64,000 nucleotides of DNA from Bradyrhizobium paxllaeri (GTDB taxonomy: Bacteria > Pseudomonadota > Alphaproteobacteria > Rhizobiales > Xanthobacteraceae), in assembly GCF_001693515.2 (NCBI RefSeq), contig NZ_CP042968.1, forward strand, positions 3,472,001-3,536,000, given 5' to 3'. The number at the start of each line of letters is the position of its first letter. The stretch's first letter is position 1. The translations under genes and the position numbers were made by a program. This document shows, piece by piece, positions 1 through 8,389 of the stretch. A model generated the notes under the pieces. That model searched no databases. It was not told where the DNA came from and saw nothing but the letters and a program-made list of their open reading frames with translations.

Positions 1-1800
1 GAACGACCTGATCTCGACACCCTCCGGCGCACCCAGCGACGCTGCATCGATGCGCGGACCTGCGACCACCACCATGCGTAATGCCGGAAGCCTGGCCTTG
101 ACAATTGGATAGGCCTGCAGGACGCGTTTGATCAGGTGGGCGCCGATCCCCGAGCCGCCGACGGTGACGATGCAAACCTGCTCGCCGTCCCGATAGCCGA
201 GCGCTTCGCGAAGAGATTGGCGGCTGCCGAAGCTTTGGGGATGCTCGCCGATGACGTAGCCGGCGAAATCGAAGTGCCTCGGTACCCATTCGCGCATCAG
301 CGGCAAATCCGCGCCGAACGATAGCGGCGCGATGTCTTCAGGGCTGCCGACGAAAATCGCCCGATCGCGCACGGCGGGGTGCCGCTCGATATGTTCAATC
401 ATCTCGGAATTGTAGTCGGCGGTCAGCAGGGCCTCATGCTTGCCGCCGGACGGCATCGGCACGTAGCCGACGAAGTCGGTCAACCAGGCGAGTTTTGCTT
501 TTTTCAGCTCGGGGTGTTCGTGCCAGTAGTGATCGATGTCCCAGGCCTCGTCGGCAATCACGATGTCGTAGGCGCCTTGCTCGACCGCGTCCTGGAAGAT
601 CATGAAGTTCTTGATCAGCACCTCGTCCATGCGGCGGAGTGCCTGGAAGCAGTGCAATTCGTGTTCGCCGCTTTCCAGCTCGATATGTCGCGTCTCGCTC
701 GCCAGTCGTGCACTGAGCGGATGGACATGCTCGTTGCCGGCCTCGAGCAGGCGCGTAACCGGATCTTGCGCCAGCCAGTCCACCCTGAGGTCGGGATGCA
801 GCTTGCGCAATTCGCGCGCGATGGCGATGTCGCGGCGGCCATGACCGAGGCCGATCGGCGAGGAGAGATAGAGCGCGCGCTTCTGCCCCGTGCTGCGCCG
901 CAAGGTTTCACGCGTCGGCTGGCGTATCGCAAGCCGGCGCTCGATAAAGTCGTTGATCAGCGCGTTTGATTTTGCCGGATACCGCCCGAGAGGGTTGTGG
1001 CCGCCGCCTGCGATCGTTGCGAACTCCGCGCCGCTGACTTCGGCATGTGCGGCCTTTGCGCGTGCGCAAGGCTGGATCTGGTCGTTGTCGCCGTGGATGA
1101 ACAGGACCGGGTAGCGGATGCCGCGATACATTTCCGCGCTCACATCGAACCCGGGAAGAGCGTTTCGCGCTTCCACCGTCTTGATCAGGGTCGGCCCGTC
1201 TGTTTCGGCAGCCCAGCCGACGCCGTCCTCGATCTGCTTGGTCGAATGCGGTTCGCTGCAGATGTTGCGAATGAAGAACTCAGCGAAGTCAGGATAGTTC
1301 TTCAGCCAGTATGCGCGGTTGAACTTGTCCCAGCCTTCATAACGGTCTCGATCAGCGAGAAAATGAGAGGCCGCAAGCCTTTCGTGCTGCGTAGGCCCGA
1401 TGGCCGAGACAGTGCCTGCGAGGATGGCTGCCCGCACGCGTTCGGGATGATAGGCAGCGAGGATGGAAGCGAGCAAACCGCCAAACGAAAGCCCGACCAG
1501 GATAGCTTGTCCCACGTCGAGGGCATCCATCACGGCGAGGGCGTCGGCCAGGTAATTGTCGAGCGTGTAGGCGGCGACATCGCGCGGCCGGTCGGATTTG
1601 CCGTTGCCGCGGCCATCATAGGTGATGCAGCGGAAGCGTTCGCTGAAGTAGGGCAGCTGCGCCTTGTAGATTCGCGAGTGAACGATGCTCCAGGGCGGGA
1701 TGAACAGGATGGTGTCAGGCGCATCGCCGTAGATTTCGTAGGCGAGGTTCACGCCGTCGCGGGTAACCAGACCGCTACCGTCCGGTAATTTTGCGCGCAT
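1..1800 (-). CDS. alpha/beta hydrolase-glycosyltransferase fusion (3' end outside window)
   Basis: The minus strand stays open for 600 codons from an ATG at 1798-1800 to the window edge. Residues about 1-290 form an alpha/beta hydrolase: an HSRIY-type oxyanion region, nucleophile elbow GLSFGG near residue 105, acid in HGDNDQ and the histidine in AGGGHNPLG. After a linker near residue 300, a second part starts with YLSSPIGLGHGRRD, a glycosyltransferase-B-like nucleotide-sugar fold, and later shows TVGGSGIGAHL, the usual donor-site glycine loop. The substrate of either half is unknown. The gene starts 2 bases after the stop of the upstream TetR gene, so the two are probably co-transcribed. The C-terminus is not visible. 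Confidence 0.8.
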   Translation of the reverse strand, partial: MRAKLPDGSGLVTRDGVNLAYEIYGDAPDTILFIPPWSIVHSRIYKAQLPYFSERFRCITYDGRGNGKSDRPRDVAAYTLDNYLADALAVMDALDVGQAILVGLSFGGLLASILAAYHPERVRAAILAGTVSAIGPTQHERLAASHFLADRDRYEGWDKFNRAYWLKNYPDFAEFFIRNICSEPHSTKQIEDGVGWAAETDGPTLIKTVEARNALPGFDVSAEMYRGIRYPVLFIHGDNDQIQPCARAKAAHAEVSGAEFATIAGGGHNPLGRYPAKSNALINDFIERRLAIRQPTRETLRRSTGQKRALYLSSPIGLGHGRRDIAIARELRKLHPDLRVDWLAQDPVTRLLEAGNEHVHPLSARLASETRHIELESGEHELHCFQALRRMDEVLIKNFMIFQDAVEQGAYDIVIADEAWDIDHYWHEHPELKKAKLAWLTDFVGYVPMPSGGKHEALLTADYNSEMIEHIERHPAVRDRAIFVGSPEDIAPLSFGADLPLMREWVPRHFDFAGYVIGEHPQSFGSRQSLREALGYRDGEQVCIVTVGGSGIGAHLIKRVLQAYPIVKARLPALRMVVVAGPRIDAASLGAPEGVEIRSF

Positions 1801-1802
1801 GC

Positions 1803-2420
1803 TTACCTCTTGTCTGACGAGGATCCTTCCGCAATTCGGATGAGATCGCCGACGCGACGAAGCGATGCCCGTATCGGCGAGCCCTTTTTCTCCAGCCCCA
1901 GCAGGAACAGGCTTTCGCCGCCGATGAAGCTGGCGGCGGCGATTGCGCCGACTTCCTCTGCCGAAAACGGGCCGAGCGGGCCGATCGCCTGTTCGGTCTT
2001 CCGTGCCAGGCCCACGATCAGGTCGACCCAACCCATGATGCCGGCCCGGATCACCTTGGCTACTTCCGCATCATGCCAGCTCACGGCAATCAGTTCCTGC
2101 AGCACCCGCACGTAGCCCGAGGCAATGTCCTCATCCAGATAGTCACAGGCGCGGTCCCACTGCTCGGACAGTTTCAGCGACGGGTCTTCGAACAACCTGT
2201 TCTGCCGATCGAGCAACTGTGCATTGAGATATTCAAACAGCTCCAGAACGAGGTTCTGCTTGGAGCCGAAGTGATAATGGATCTGGCTCAGCGGCACGCC
2301 CGCTTCCGCCGCGACTTCGCGGGTCGACAGTCCGGCGTAGCCGGCGCGGCGCAACACTTTCTTGGCAGCTTCCAGCAGGCTGGTGCTGGTCTCAATCTTC
2401 TTCACTGCCGCGCGCGCCAT
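1803..2420 (-). CDS. TetR/AcrR family transcriptional regulator
   Basis: A protein of 205 residues starting MARAAVKKIE. The N-terminal 60 residues form a TetR helix-turn-helix (STREVAAEAGVPLSQIHYHF, then GSKQNL), and the rest is an all-helical ligand-binding half typical of the family. A longer reading to 2537 exists, but its extra residues look non-coding and a cgagg motif precedes the ATG at 2420. It lies between an MddA-like methyltransferase gene upstream and the hydrolase-glycosyltransferase fusion downstream, all on the same strand. A perfect 7-bp-arm palindrome upstream of the methyltransferase gene is a plausible operator. The ligand cannot be predicted. Confidence 0.85.
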   Translation of the reverse strand: MARAAVKKIETSTSLLEAAKKVLRRAGYAGLSTREVAAEAGVPLSQIHYHFGSKQNLVLELFEYLNAQLLDRQNRLFEDPSLKLSEQWDRACDYLDEDIASGYVRVLQELIAVSWHDAEVAKVIRAGIMGWVDLIVGLARKTEQAIGPLGPFSAEEVGAIAAASFIGGESLFLLGLEKKGSPIRASLRRVGDLIRIAEGSSSDKR

Positions 2421-2543
2421 GATGCCTCGTGATGTGATCGATGTGCGCCAGAACGCTACATGAAATCCGGCCGAAATGGCCAGCTTCGCCGTTTCGGCTC
2501 TGACTGTCGGGCGCCCGGCATTTAGCCGGGCAACCAATGCATG

Positions 2544-3329
2544 TCATCCTACCTTCGCCCTGTGTCGCGGCAGCGGGATCAGCATGGACACTTGCTGCCG
2601 GTAGCGGCGGTACTGGTCGCCGAACAGTGCGATCAGGTCGCGCTCCTCGAGCCATATGCCGATCAGGATGTAACCGGTGGTCGCGATAGCAAAGACCAGG
2701 TGACCGACCGTCATTGTCGGCGTCGCCCAGAACGCAAGCAGGAAGCCGAGATAGATCGGGTGCCGCACGGCCTTGTAGAACATCGGCGTCTTGAACTCAG
2801 GCGGCGGCAATTCGCGGCCGAGCAGGCGCGCCAGCACCTGACGCAGGCCGAACAGCTCGAAATGGTTGATCATGAAGGTGCTGGCGAGCACCACCGCCCA
2901 GCCGATCCAGGAAATCGTCTCGAGGAAAACTGCCGCAAGCGGATCGGTGGCGGACCAGACGATCCCGGTCATCGGCCGCCACTGCCAGTAGAGCAGAAGC
3001 AAAGCGAGGCTGGCCAGCAGCACAAAGGTCGTGCGCTCGACGGATGGCGGTACGATTCTGGTCCACCAGCGCTTGAAGGCGGGCCGCGCCATGACGCTGT
3101 GCTGGATGGCAAATACGCCAAGCAGGAGGGCGTTGATGAGCAGCGAAGGGAGGAGTGGCCCGGCGGCGCCGCTGTCAATGGTCTTCGGGACCGGCAAGTT
3201 GCCGACGAAGGCGATCGCATAAAGAAAGGTGCCGAGAAACAACACGTAAGTGAGCGTGCCGTACAGCATCGCCGCCAGGCCGCCGGTGATGGTCTTTGCG
3301 GGAGGGGAGTGCAGGGCATGGTCTGTCAT
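2544..3329 (-). CDS. mddA: MddA-like methanethiol S-methyltransferase (NnrU/ICMT-type membrane protein)
   Basis: A 261-residue membrane protein with about six hydrophobic segments. Its C-terminal part carries the isoprenylcysteine-methyltransferase-like signature: YKAVRHPIYLGFLLAFW followed by EERDLIALFGDQYRRY. Family MddA enzymes methylate methanethiol to dimethyl sulfide with S-adenosylmethionine and are known from Bradyrhizobium; length and motif order fit. An alternative is another member of the NnrU/PEMT-like family with a different acceptor. The gene is first in a minus-strand group with a TetR regulator 123 bases downstream, and a palindrome overlaps its probable promoter. Confidence 0.7.
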   Translation of the reverse strand: MTDHALHSPPAKTITGGLAAMLYGTLTYVLFLGTFLYAIAFVGNLPVPKTIDSGAAGPLLPSLLINALLLGVFAIQHSVMARPAFKRWWTRIVPPSVERTTFVLLASLALLLLYWQWRPMTGIVWSATDPLAAVFLETISWIGWAVVLASTFMINHFELFGLRQVLARLLGRELPPPEFKTPMFYKAVRHPIYLGFLLAFWATPTMTVGHLVFAIATTGYILIGIWLEERDLIALFGDQYRRYRQQVSMLIPLPRHRAKVG

Positions 3330-3445
3330 GGTCTTGATCCTCTCTGGGAAGATTGCGGAACCTCATGCGCTTTCGGTGGTGACGGTTGCGGTGGGCGGAA
3401 CCTCTCCGCCTTCGCGCCGGCAAAAATGCCGCCCCAATATATCAG

Positions 3446-3461
3446 TCGGTCGAACGACCGA
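3446..3461. promoter_or_regulatory. 16-bp palindrome, candidate TetR-type operator
   Basis: TCGGTCG-AA-CGACCGA has two perfect 7-bp arms. On the minus strand it sits immediately upstream of a TATATT hexamer (about 3435-3440) that could be the -10 of the mddA-like gene starting at 3329. The geometry and symmetry fit a TetR-type operator, and a TetR gene is two cistrons downstream. Binding itself is inference. Confidence 0.5.
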
Positions 3462-3496
3462 AAAGTTCACACCGTTTTATGTTGGAAATGCGGCCC

Positions 3497-3512
3497 TTAA
3501 CCCGTCATTAAC
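3497..3512 (+). promoter_or_regulatory. full CtrA box (TTAA-N7-TTAAC)
   Basis: TTAA, seven bases, then TTAAC matches the consensus for the alphaproteobacterial cell-cycle and motility regulator CtrA exactly. It lies 94 bases before the start of the lytic transglycosylase-like gene at 3606, a sensible class of target because CtrA controls flagellar and cell-wall genes. A short perfect hairpin (8-bp arms, 3542-3560) follows between the box and the gene. Confidence 0.5.
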
Positions 3513-3605
3513 CATAATTGCGGCAGTCTCGACCGCGTATAGGCCCTGATTGTCAGGGCCTTATGAGCCCGCGCGAGGTTTCGCGAGGAGCGGGGCAGCG
3601 GAGAC

Positions 3606-4622
3606 ATGGCGGTCGACACAACAAGCGCCACGGCTGCGGCAGGTGTCGATCCCACGCGCGCGAGGATCGCGGGCTCGATCAAGCAGGCGGCCTCGACCAC
3701 CGGCGCCAGCTTCGAATACCTGCTCGCCACCGCGAAGATGGAATCCAATTTCAATCCGAAGGCCGCCGCCACCACCTCGTCGGCGCGCGGGCTGTTTCAG
3801 TTCATCGACCAGACCTGGCTCGGCACGGTGAAGGAGGCGGGACCTCATCTCGGCTACGACAAATATGCCGACGCCATCACCAAGAATTCCGACGGCCGCT
3901 ATTCGGTCGACGATCCCACCGCACGCGCCGCCATCATGCGGCTGCGCGACGATCCCGAAGCTGCTTCGGCGATGGCGGGGGTGCTGACGCAATCCAACAG
4001 TTTTAAGCTGACCGGCAAGATCGGCCGCCGGCCGACCGACGCCGAACTCTATATGGCGCATTTCATGGGCGTCGGCGGCGCCGGCAAATTGATCCAGAGC
4101 GCCGAGGACAATCCGAACGCCTCCGCCGTGCGGATGTTTCCGAACGCCGCGGCGGCCAACCAATCGATCTTCTATGACCGCTCCGGGCAGCCGCGCAGTG
4201 TCTCCCAGGTCTATTCGGTGCTGAGCACGCGCTACGCCGCCGCAGCCAACTCGCCGGTGACGCGCACCGCGATGGCCGCCGCCGGCGGCGACTTGCCCAG
4301 GCGCATCACCGTCGCGAGCGCCACACCTGCCACCACGGCGATCGACAACGCCGCGTATCTCTCGAGTTTCCCGGATCAACGCGCGGTGACGCCGGTCGTA
4401 GCAGCGTCGCAGACTGCCTCGGCGTCGACGGAGCCGATCTTCCGCTCGCTGTTCCAGGCCGGCGAACGCACGCAGCCGATCTCGGCGGCGGTGCAGGAAT
4501 TGTGGGGCAGCAATTCGTCAGTTGCGTCAGCGAGCACGGTCCTGTCGGGCCACAAGCCCGAGGTCCGCGCACCCGGAAGGCTCGATCTGTTCAGCGACCG
4601 CAACGGCACGTTCTCAAGCTAG
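3606..4622 (+). CDS. lytic transglycosylase-like (SLT domain) protein
   Basis: A protein of 338 residues. Residues about 25-140 contain an SLT/lysozyme-like fold: the segment LLATAKMESNFNPKA supplies the catalytic glutamate, followed by SARGLFQFIDQTW and the later ELYMAHFMGVGGA. The remaining part is Ala/Ser/Thr-rich and low in complexity. No classical signal peptide is visible at the N-terminus (MAVDTTSATAAAGVDP). Such leaderless SLT proteins in rhizobia are often linked with flagellar or secretion machinery, which suits the CtrA box upstream, although no flagellar gene is adjacent. The start is set by the ATG at 3606 with GGAG about 15 bases before it. Confidence 0.8.
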   Translation: MAVDTTSATAAAGVDPTRARIAGSIKQAASTTGASFEYLLATAKMESNFNPKAAATTSSARGLFQFIDQTWLGTVKEAGPHLGYDKYADAITKNSDGRYSVDDPTARAAIMRLRDDPEAASAMAGVLTQSNSFKLTGKIGRRPTDAELYMAHFMGVGGAGKLIQSAEDNPNASAVRMFPNAAAANQSIFYDRSGQPRSVSQVYSVLSTRYAAAANSPVTRTAMAAAGGDLPRRITVASATPATTAIDNAAYLSSFPDQRAVTPVVAASQTASASTEPIFRSLFQAGERTQPISAAVQELWGSNSSVASASTVLSGHKPEVRAPGRLDLFSDRNGTFSS

Positions 4623-4985
4623 CCGGCAGAGGACGGTGTCCGGACGAAATCCTCCATACGAAGGCTTTCGGACGTGCCTGTCACGATAGGACTGCTGGAT
4701 TTCTTCGTCCGCTCGCGTCAAGCCTGAGTTGTTCACCGGAAAATACGAAGCCGTTTGGTGATGGAGCAGGGCTCCTTCGCGGGATTCCCCGCCGGATGTG
4801 CCGGCAGAGGAAAGGATCCATTATCGCGGCGCGGTATCAAAACATTAACGAGGCGTTGCCTCGCCCTTAACAAAACGTCAATGAAACCAGCCGTTTATGG
4901 TGAACCCTTTGTTAAGCGTCATGGTTTATTTTTTCTAATAGTGGCATCGCGTTCCGGTGTCGATTGAGGTTGCGTAGCCAGGACC
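4623..4985. other. intergenic stretch, no gene supported
   Basis: These 363 bases lie between two plus-strand genes. The distal part (about 4840-4945) is AT-richer than its surroundings and contains three TTAAC-type motifs near 4848, 4866 and 4912, but none pair with the N7 spacing of a full CtrA box. It most likely carries the promoter of the DUF2336 gene. I see no open frame with convincing coding character and no terminator. Confidence 0.4.
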
Positions 4986-6161
4986 ATGATTGTTCGGCAG
5001 TTCATCAGTTGGATTCGTACCGCTCCGGCAGGCGAGCGGGCAGAGGCGACGCGGGCGTTGGCGCGGGCCTGGTTGATTTCAGATCTCAGCGACGACGATC
5101 GCATCGCCGCCGAAGGCGCGCTTCTGATGCTGCTCGATGATCCGTCGCCGCTGGTCCGACAGGCGATGGCGGAAGTCTTCGCACGCAGTTCGGATGCGCC
5201 GGCCGCAATCGTGCAGGCGCTGGCGCTTGATCAGCCCTCGATCGCGCTTCCCGTCCTCGAACATTCGCCGCTTTTGATCGATGCCGACCTCGTCGATATC
5301 GTCGCCACCGGCAACAGCGATATGCAATGCGCCATCGCGCGCCGGCTCCATTTGCCGCCGTCGGTTTCCGCCGCGATTGCCGAAGTCGGCTCGGCGGCCG
5401 CAGCGCTCGAACTGATCGAAAACGCTTACGCCGAGCTGGCGCCGTTTTCCTGGGACCGCATCGTCGAACGTCACGGCCATCTCGCCGCGATCAGGGAATC
5501 GATGCTGGTGCTGGAAGGATTGCCTGCCGCGACCCGCGCGGCGCTGGTCGCCAAACTCTCCGAGACATTGGCGCAATTCGTCGTCGCCCGGAACTGGCTG
5601 AGCGCCGACCGGGCAGGGCGGCTCGCAAGCGAAGCGCGCGAGCGCTCGGCCGTGAACATCGCGGCTCGTTCGCGCGGCGAGGACATGGCCGGGCTGATAC
5701 GGCACTTGCGCGCCACCGGGCAATTGACCGCTGGCCTGATCCTGCGCGCGCTGTTGTCGGGCAATCTCGACCTGTTCGATGCTTCGCTGGCCGAACTCGC
5801 CGATCTGCCGCTGTCCCGCGTCACCGCGCTGCTGCACGACCGCGGCGGCGCCAGCCTGCAGGCGCTGCTGATCCGCGCCGGCTTCCCCGAATCGACGTTC
5901 GGCGCCTTCCGCATCGCGCTAGAGGTCAGCCATGAGACCGGCTTTGTCGATACGGTCGGCGGCGCCGCCAGATTGCGCCGCCGCATGGTCGAGCGTGTGC
6001 TGACCTATTGCGAGACCGACCGCAAGGCCGCCGAGCCGCTTCTGATCCTGCTGCGGCGCTTTGCGACCGAGTCCGCGCGCGAGGAAGCCCGCGCGTTCTG
6101 CGAGGAACTGGTCGCCGACGAAGCGTTCGTGCCCCCCGTGCGCGATCTGATCGCGGCGTAA
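4986..6161 (+). CDS. DUF2336 domain-containing protein
   Basis: A 391-residue, mostly helical soluble protein. The repeated helical pairs (for example DDPSPLVRQAMAEVFA and ALDQPSIALPVLEHSP) have the HEAT-like look of DUF2336, a family abundant in Bradyrhizobium and Caulobacter with proposed roles in motility or signal output. There is no signal peptide or membrane segment. It is monocistronic here, with a repeat element and an IS110 insertion downstream. The biochemical function is not known from sequence. Confidence 0.8.
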   Translation: MIVRQFISWIRTAPAGERAEATRALARAWLISDLSDDDRIAAEGALLMLLDDPSPLVRQAMAEVFARSSDAPAAIVQALALDQPSIALPVLEHSPLLIDADLVDIVATGNSDMQCAIARRLHLPPSVSAAIAEVGSAAAALELIENAYAELAPFSWDRIVERHGHLAAIRESMLVLEGLPAATRAALVAKLSETLAQFVVARNWLSADRAGRLASEARERSAVNIAARSRGEDMAGLIRHLRATGQLTAGLILRALLSGNLDLFDASLAELADLPLSRVTALLHDRGGASLQALLIRAGFPESTFGAFRIALEVSHETGFVDTVGGAARLRRRMVERVLTYCETDRKAAEPLLILLRRFATESAREEARAFCEELVADEAFVPPVRDLIAA

Positions 6162-6174
6162 GGTTCGAGATTTC

Positions 6175-6360
6175 GTAGGGTGGGCAAAGCGAAGCGTGCC
6201 CACCATTCTTCTCACGCCTGCCGGCGCGCGTCTCGAAGGATGAATGGCACCAGCCGGGCCGCATGGCTCGAGACGGCGCTTACGCGCGCCTTCTCACCAT
6301 AAGGGTTTAGGTGTTGCTTCACTCGGGATGGTGGGCACGCTTCGCTTTGCCCACCCTTGT
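6175..6360. repeat. Bradyrhizobium-type interspersed repeat, inverted pair
   Basis: A 30-bp unit at 6177-6206 recurs exactly in inverted orientation at 6328-6357, enclosing about 120 bases. Each unit is itself a small hairpin (GGTGGGCA ... TGCCCACC). The arrangement resembles a non-autonomous, MITE-like repeat. It lies between the DUF2336 stop and the IS110 element. Confidence 0.7.
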
Positions 6361-6401
6361 ATTAGCGCGAAGGATTAAAGTGGTCTCGTTCCGTGAGGAA
6401 T

Positions 6402-6433
6402 GGCCCAGCCGGGGTGGCCACCCTGGCTGGGCC
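6402..6433. repeat. 32-bp near-perfect palindrome upstream of the IS110 transposase
   Basis: GGCCCAGCCGGGGTGG faces CCACCCTGGCTGGGCC with a single G:T wobble. It begins 165 bases before the transposase start and probably belongs to the non-coding left end of the IS110 element. In IS110-group elements this end encodes a structured bridge/seek RNA, and a hairpin like this could be part of it. That assignment is inference. Confidence 0.45.
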
Positions 6434-6566
6434 GCCGATTGATCGGATCGATGCCCACCGAAGCCTAGAGGGCTGTCTTACGTAGCAAGATCGCAATCGG
6501 CACTTCATCGGGACCCGGATGGTTGAAGGAACTTCAGGTTCGCATCACAAGGGAGGGTCGACGAAG

Positions 6567-7547
6567 ATGGCCAAGCGTACCACAATCTGCGCCGGGATCG
6601 ATACCGGCAAACGGAAGCTAGACGTGGCGATCGATGGCAACTCCTTGCAGCTGCAAGTCGAGAACACGGCTGAAGGCCACAAGGCGCTGTTGGAGTGGTT
6701 GCGGCGCCACAAGGTCAAGCGCATTGGGATCGAGGCGAGTGGCGGCTATGAACTCCCAGTCGTCAGCGAGCTGCGGCGCAAGCGGTTCGTTGTGGTGGTG
6801 TTTCAGCCGGCACAAGTGCGGGCCTATGCCAAGTTCCACTTGCAGCGCGCCAAGAACGACAAGATCGATGCCGCGCTGATTGCCGCCTGCACTGCTGCGG
6901 TCAAGAAGATCCACGCCGCCCCCGATCCCCGGCTGCAGCCGTTTGCCGAACATCTGACGCTGATCGAACAGATCGGAGAGGACATTACGCTGTACAAAAA
7001 CCGGCTCGAGGCCTGCCGCGATCCGCGCATCCAGAAGGTCTGGAAGGACGAGATCGCCCGCCTGGCCAAGCGCGAGAGGGTCGAACTCAAGGCCTTGGTG
7101 GCCGCGATCCGCGAGCATCGCGACCTCGCCCAGCGGCTCGATCTGATCTACAGCGTGGGCGGCGCCGGGATGCCGACCGCAGTCGCGGTCCTGATACGCA
7201 TGCCCGAGATCGGCCAGCTCAGCCGCGAGCAAGCCGCCGCTCTCGCCGGCCTTGCGCCCTATGACGATGACAGCGGCGAGCACAGCGGCGCCCGTCACGT
7301 CGACGGCGGACGCAAGAGGCTGCGTCGGGCGCTCTATACGGCGGCGCTGCCGGCATCCTTTCGCTGGAATCCGCAGCTTATCGCCCTTTACAGCCGGCTG
7401 AGGGCCGCTGGAAAAGAGCACAAGCAAGCGCTCATCGCCTGCGCCAGGAAGCTGCTCATCTTCATCAACACTGTCGTGGCACGTGGCACGCCTTGGCAAG
7501 ACCAGCCCCCCTTGGCTGCAACGATGGGCGCCTCGCCAGCAAGCTAA
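6567..7547 (+). CDS. IS110-family transposase (DEDD)
   Basis: A 326-residue transposase/recombinase from the ATG at 6567, which has GGGAGG 10 bases upstream; a longer reading from 6519 lacks such a site. The RuvC-like N-terminal domain shows the catalytic tetrad as AGIDTGK (Asp), GIEASGGYE (Glu) and KNDKIDA (two Asp). The C-terminal Transposase_20 domain has the conserved run DDDSGEHSGARHVDGGRKRL and ALYTAAL. All key residues are present, so the protein should be active. IS110 enzymes work with an RNA encoded in the element's own non-coding end. Confidence 0.9.
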   Translation: MAKRTTICAGIDTGKRKLDVAIDGNSLQLQVENTAEGHKALLEWLRRHKVKRIGIEASGGYELPVVSELRRKRFVVVVFQPAQVRAYAKFHLQRAKNDKIDAALIAACTAAVKKIHAAPDPRLQPFAEHLTLIEQIGEDITLYKNRLEACRDPRIQKVWKDEIARLAKRERVELKALVAAIREHRDLAQRLDLIYSVGGAGMPTAVAVLIRMPEIGQLSREQAAALAGLAPYDDDSGEHSGARHVDGGRKRLRRALYTAALPASFRWNPQLIALYSRLRAAGKEHKQALIACARKLLIFINTVVARGTPWQDQPPLAATMGASPAS

Positions 7548-7789
7548 TCCAAGTTTCTTGGTTCGACCGCAGCACCGTTTCTTCGTCCCGACCTGCCATC
7601 CCAACGACGTCGCGCGCAGCCGTCGTCAAGGATGGCCGTCGCTCCAATCTCTCGCCACCCACAGCCGCCGCCAGGCCACGCCTTGACGGTGGCGAGCACG
7701 GCGTCATGCTCAGCGGAAACGGACAATCAATCGCGCACAATCAATCCGTTTAATGGTTGCTACATTCTGCGCTCGCAATAACGAGCCGC

Positions 7790-8368
7790 TTACTCCGCCG
7801 GCACGATGCTCGGCGCCAGGATCGCCTCGAGATGTTCGGGGCGGTCGCGATTGACCTTCAGCAAAAATTCGTCGGCAACGCCGCGGAGCTGCTTGCTCAG
7901 CTTGCTCGCCATCACGGCGGTGTCGAGCTTGGTGCGTTCGCGCACGATCGCCTGAATGGCGTTGATGTGGTGGGTGATCAGCTCGGGCGGGACCTGGTCG
8001 AGGTCGGGCGCATGCTCGATGATGCGGCACAGGCTTTCGGCGGCAGCACCCGCGGAAGGGAAGCCGAAGGTGGCGGCGTCGCCCTTGATGTCGTGGGCGG
8101 CGCGAAACAGTTCTTCGCGGTTGTCGACGGTGAATCCGTCGCGGATGATGACCGCATGCGCGGCCGAGAGCCGGTCGGCCTCGATCGCCATCCAGGTCTT
8201 GAATTCGCCGGACAGTCCCGCGAGCGCCTTTTCGGCGCGGCCCACCGGGTCGTCGAGATCGGATTCGGGTACGCGCAGCAGCACCTTGCGCAATGGATTG
8301 GGCTGCGTGATCACGTGGTGATCGGCGAACGATTTGACCTGTATCGTGCCTGGCTTTTCTTTCGCCAT
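7790..8368 (-). CDS. Hpt (histidine phosphotransfer) domain protein
   Basis: A 192-residue soluble protein with a central Hpt motif, AAHDIKGDAATFGF, giving the phospho-accepting histidine at about residue 92. The surrounding helices (EELFRAAHD and AESLCRIIEHAP) fit a four-helix bundle. Its start is 21 bases from the stop of the upstream response-regulator gene on the same strand, so the two are probably co-transcribed and may pass phosphate between them. No kinase gene is visible in the window. Confidence 0.85.
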   Translation of the reverse strand: MAKEKPGTIQVKSFADHHVITQPNPLRKVLLRVPESDLDDPVGRAEKALAGLSGEFKTWMAIEADRLSAAHAVIIRDGFTVDNREELFRAAHDIKGDAATFGFPSAGAAAESLCRIIEHAPDLDQVPPELITHHINAIQAIVRERTKLDTAVMASKLSKQLRGVADEFLLKVNRDRPEHLEAILAPSIVPAE

Positions 8369-8389
8369 GATAGTCTCTCCAGGCTCGCG

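Larger units (their letters stand above)
6402..7547 (+). mobile_element. IS110-family insertion sequence (ends not resolved)
   Basis: An intact DEDD transposase gene is preceded by about 165 bases of non-coding sequence with a strong palindrome, the arrangement of the IS110 subgroup. IS110 elements usually lack terminal inverted repeats and make no clear target duplication, so I could not fix either border. The right end may extend into the 242 bases before the next gene. The element sits between an interspersed repeat and the Hpt gene, in intergenic DNA. Confidence 0.6.

Noticed and set aside
136-1788. Several plus-strand open frames at the left edge
   Set aside because: They are shadows of the long minus-strand hydrolase-glycosyltransferase frame, which has all expected motifs.
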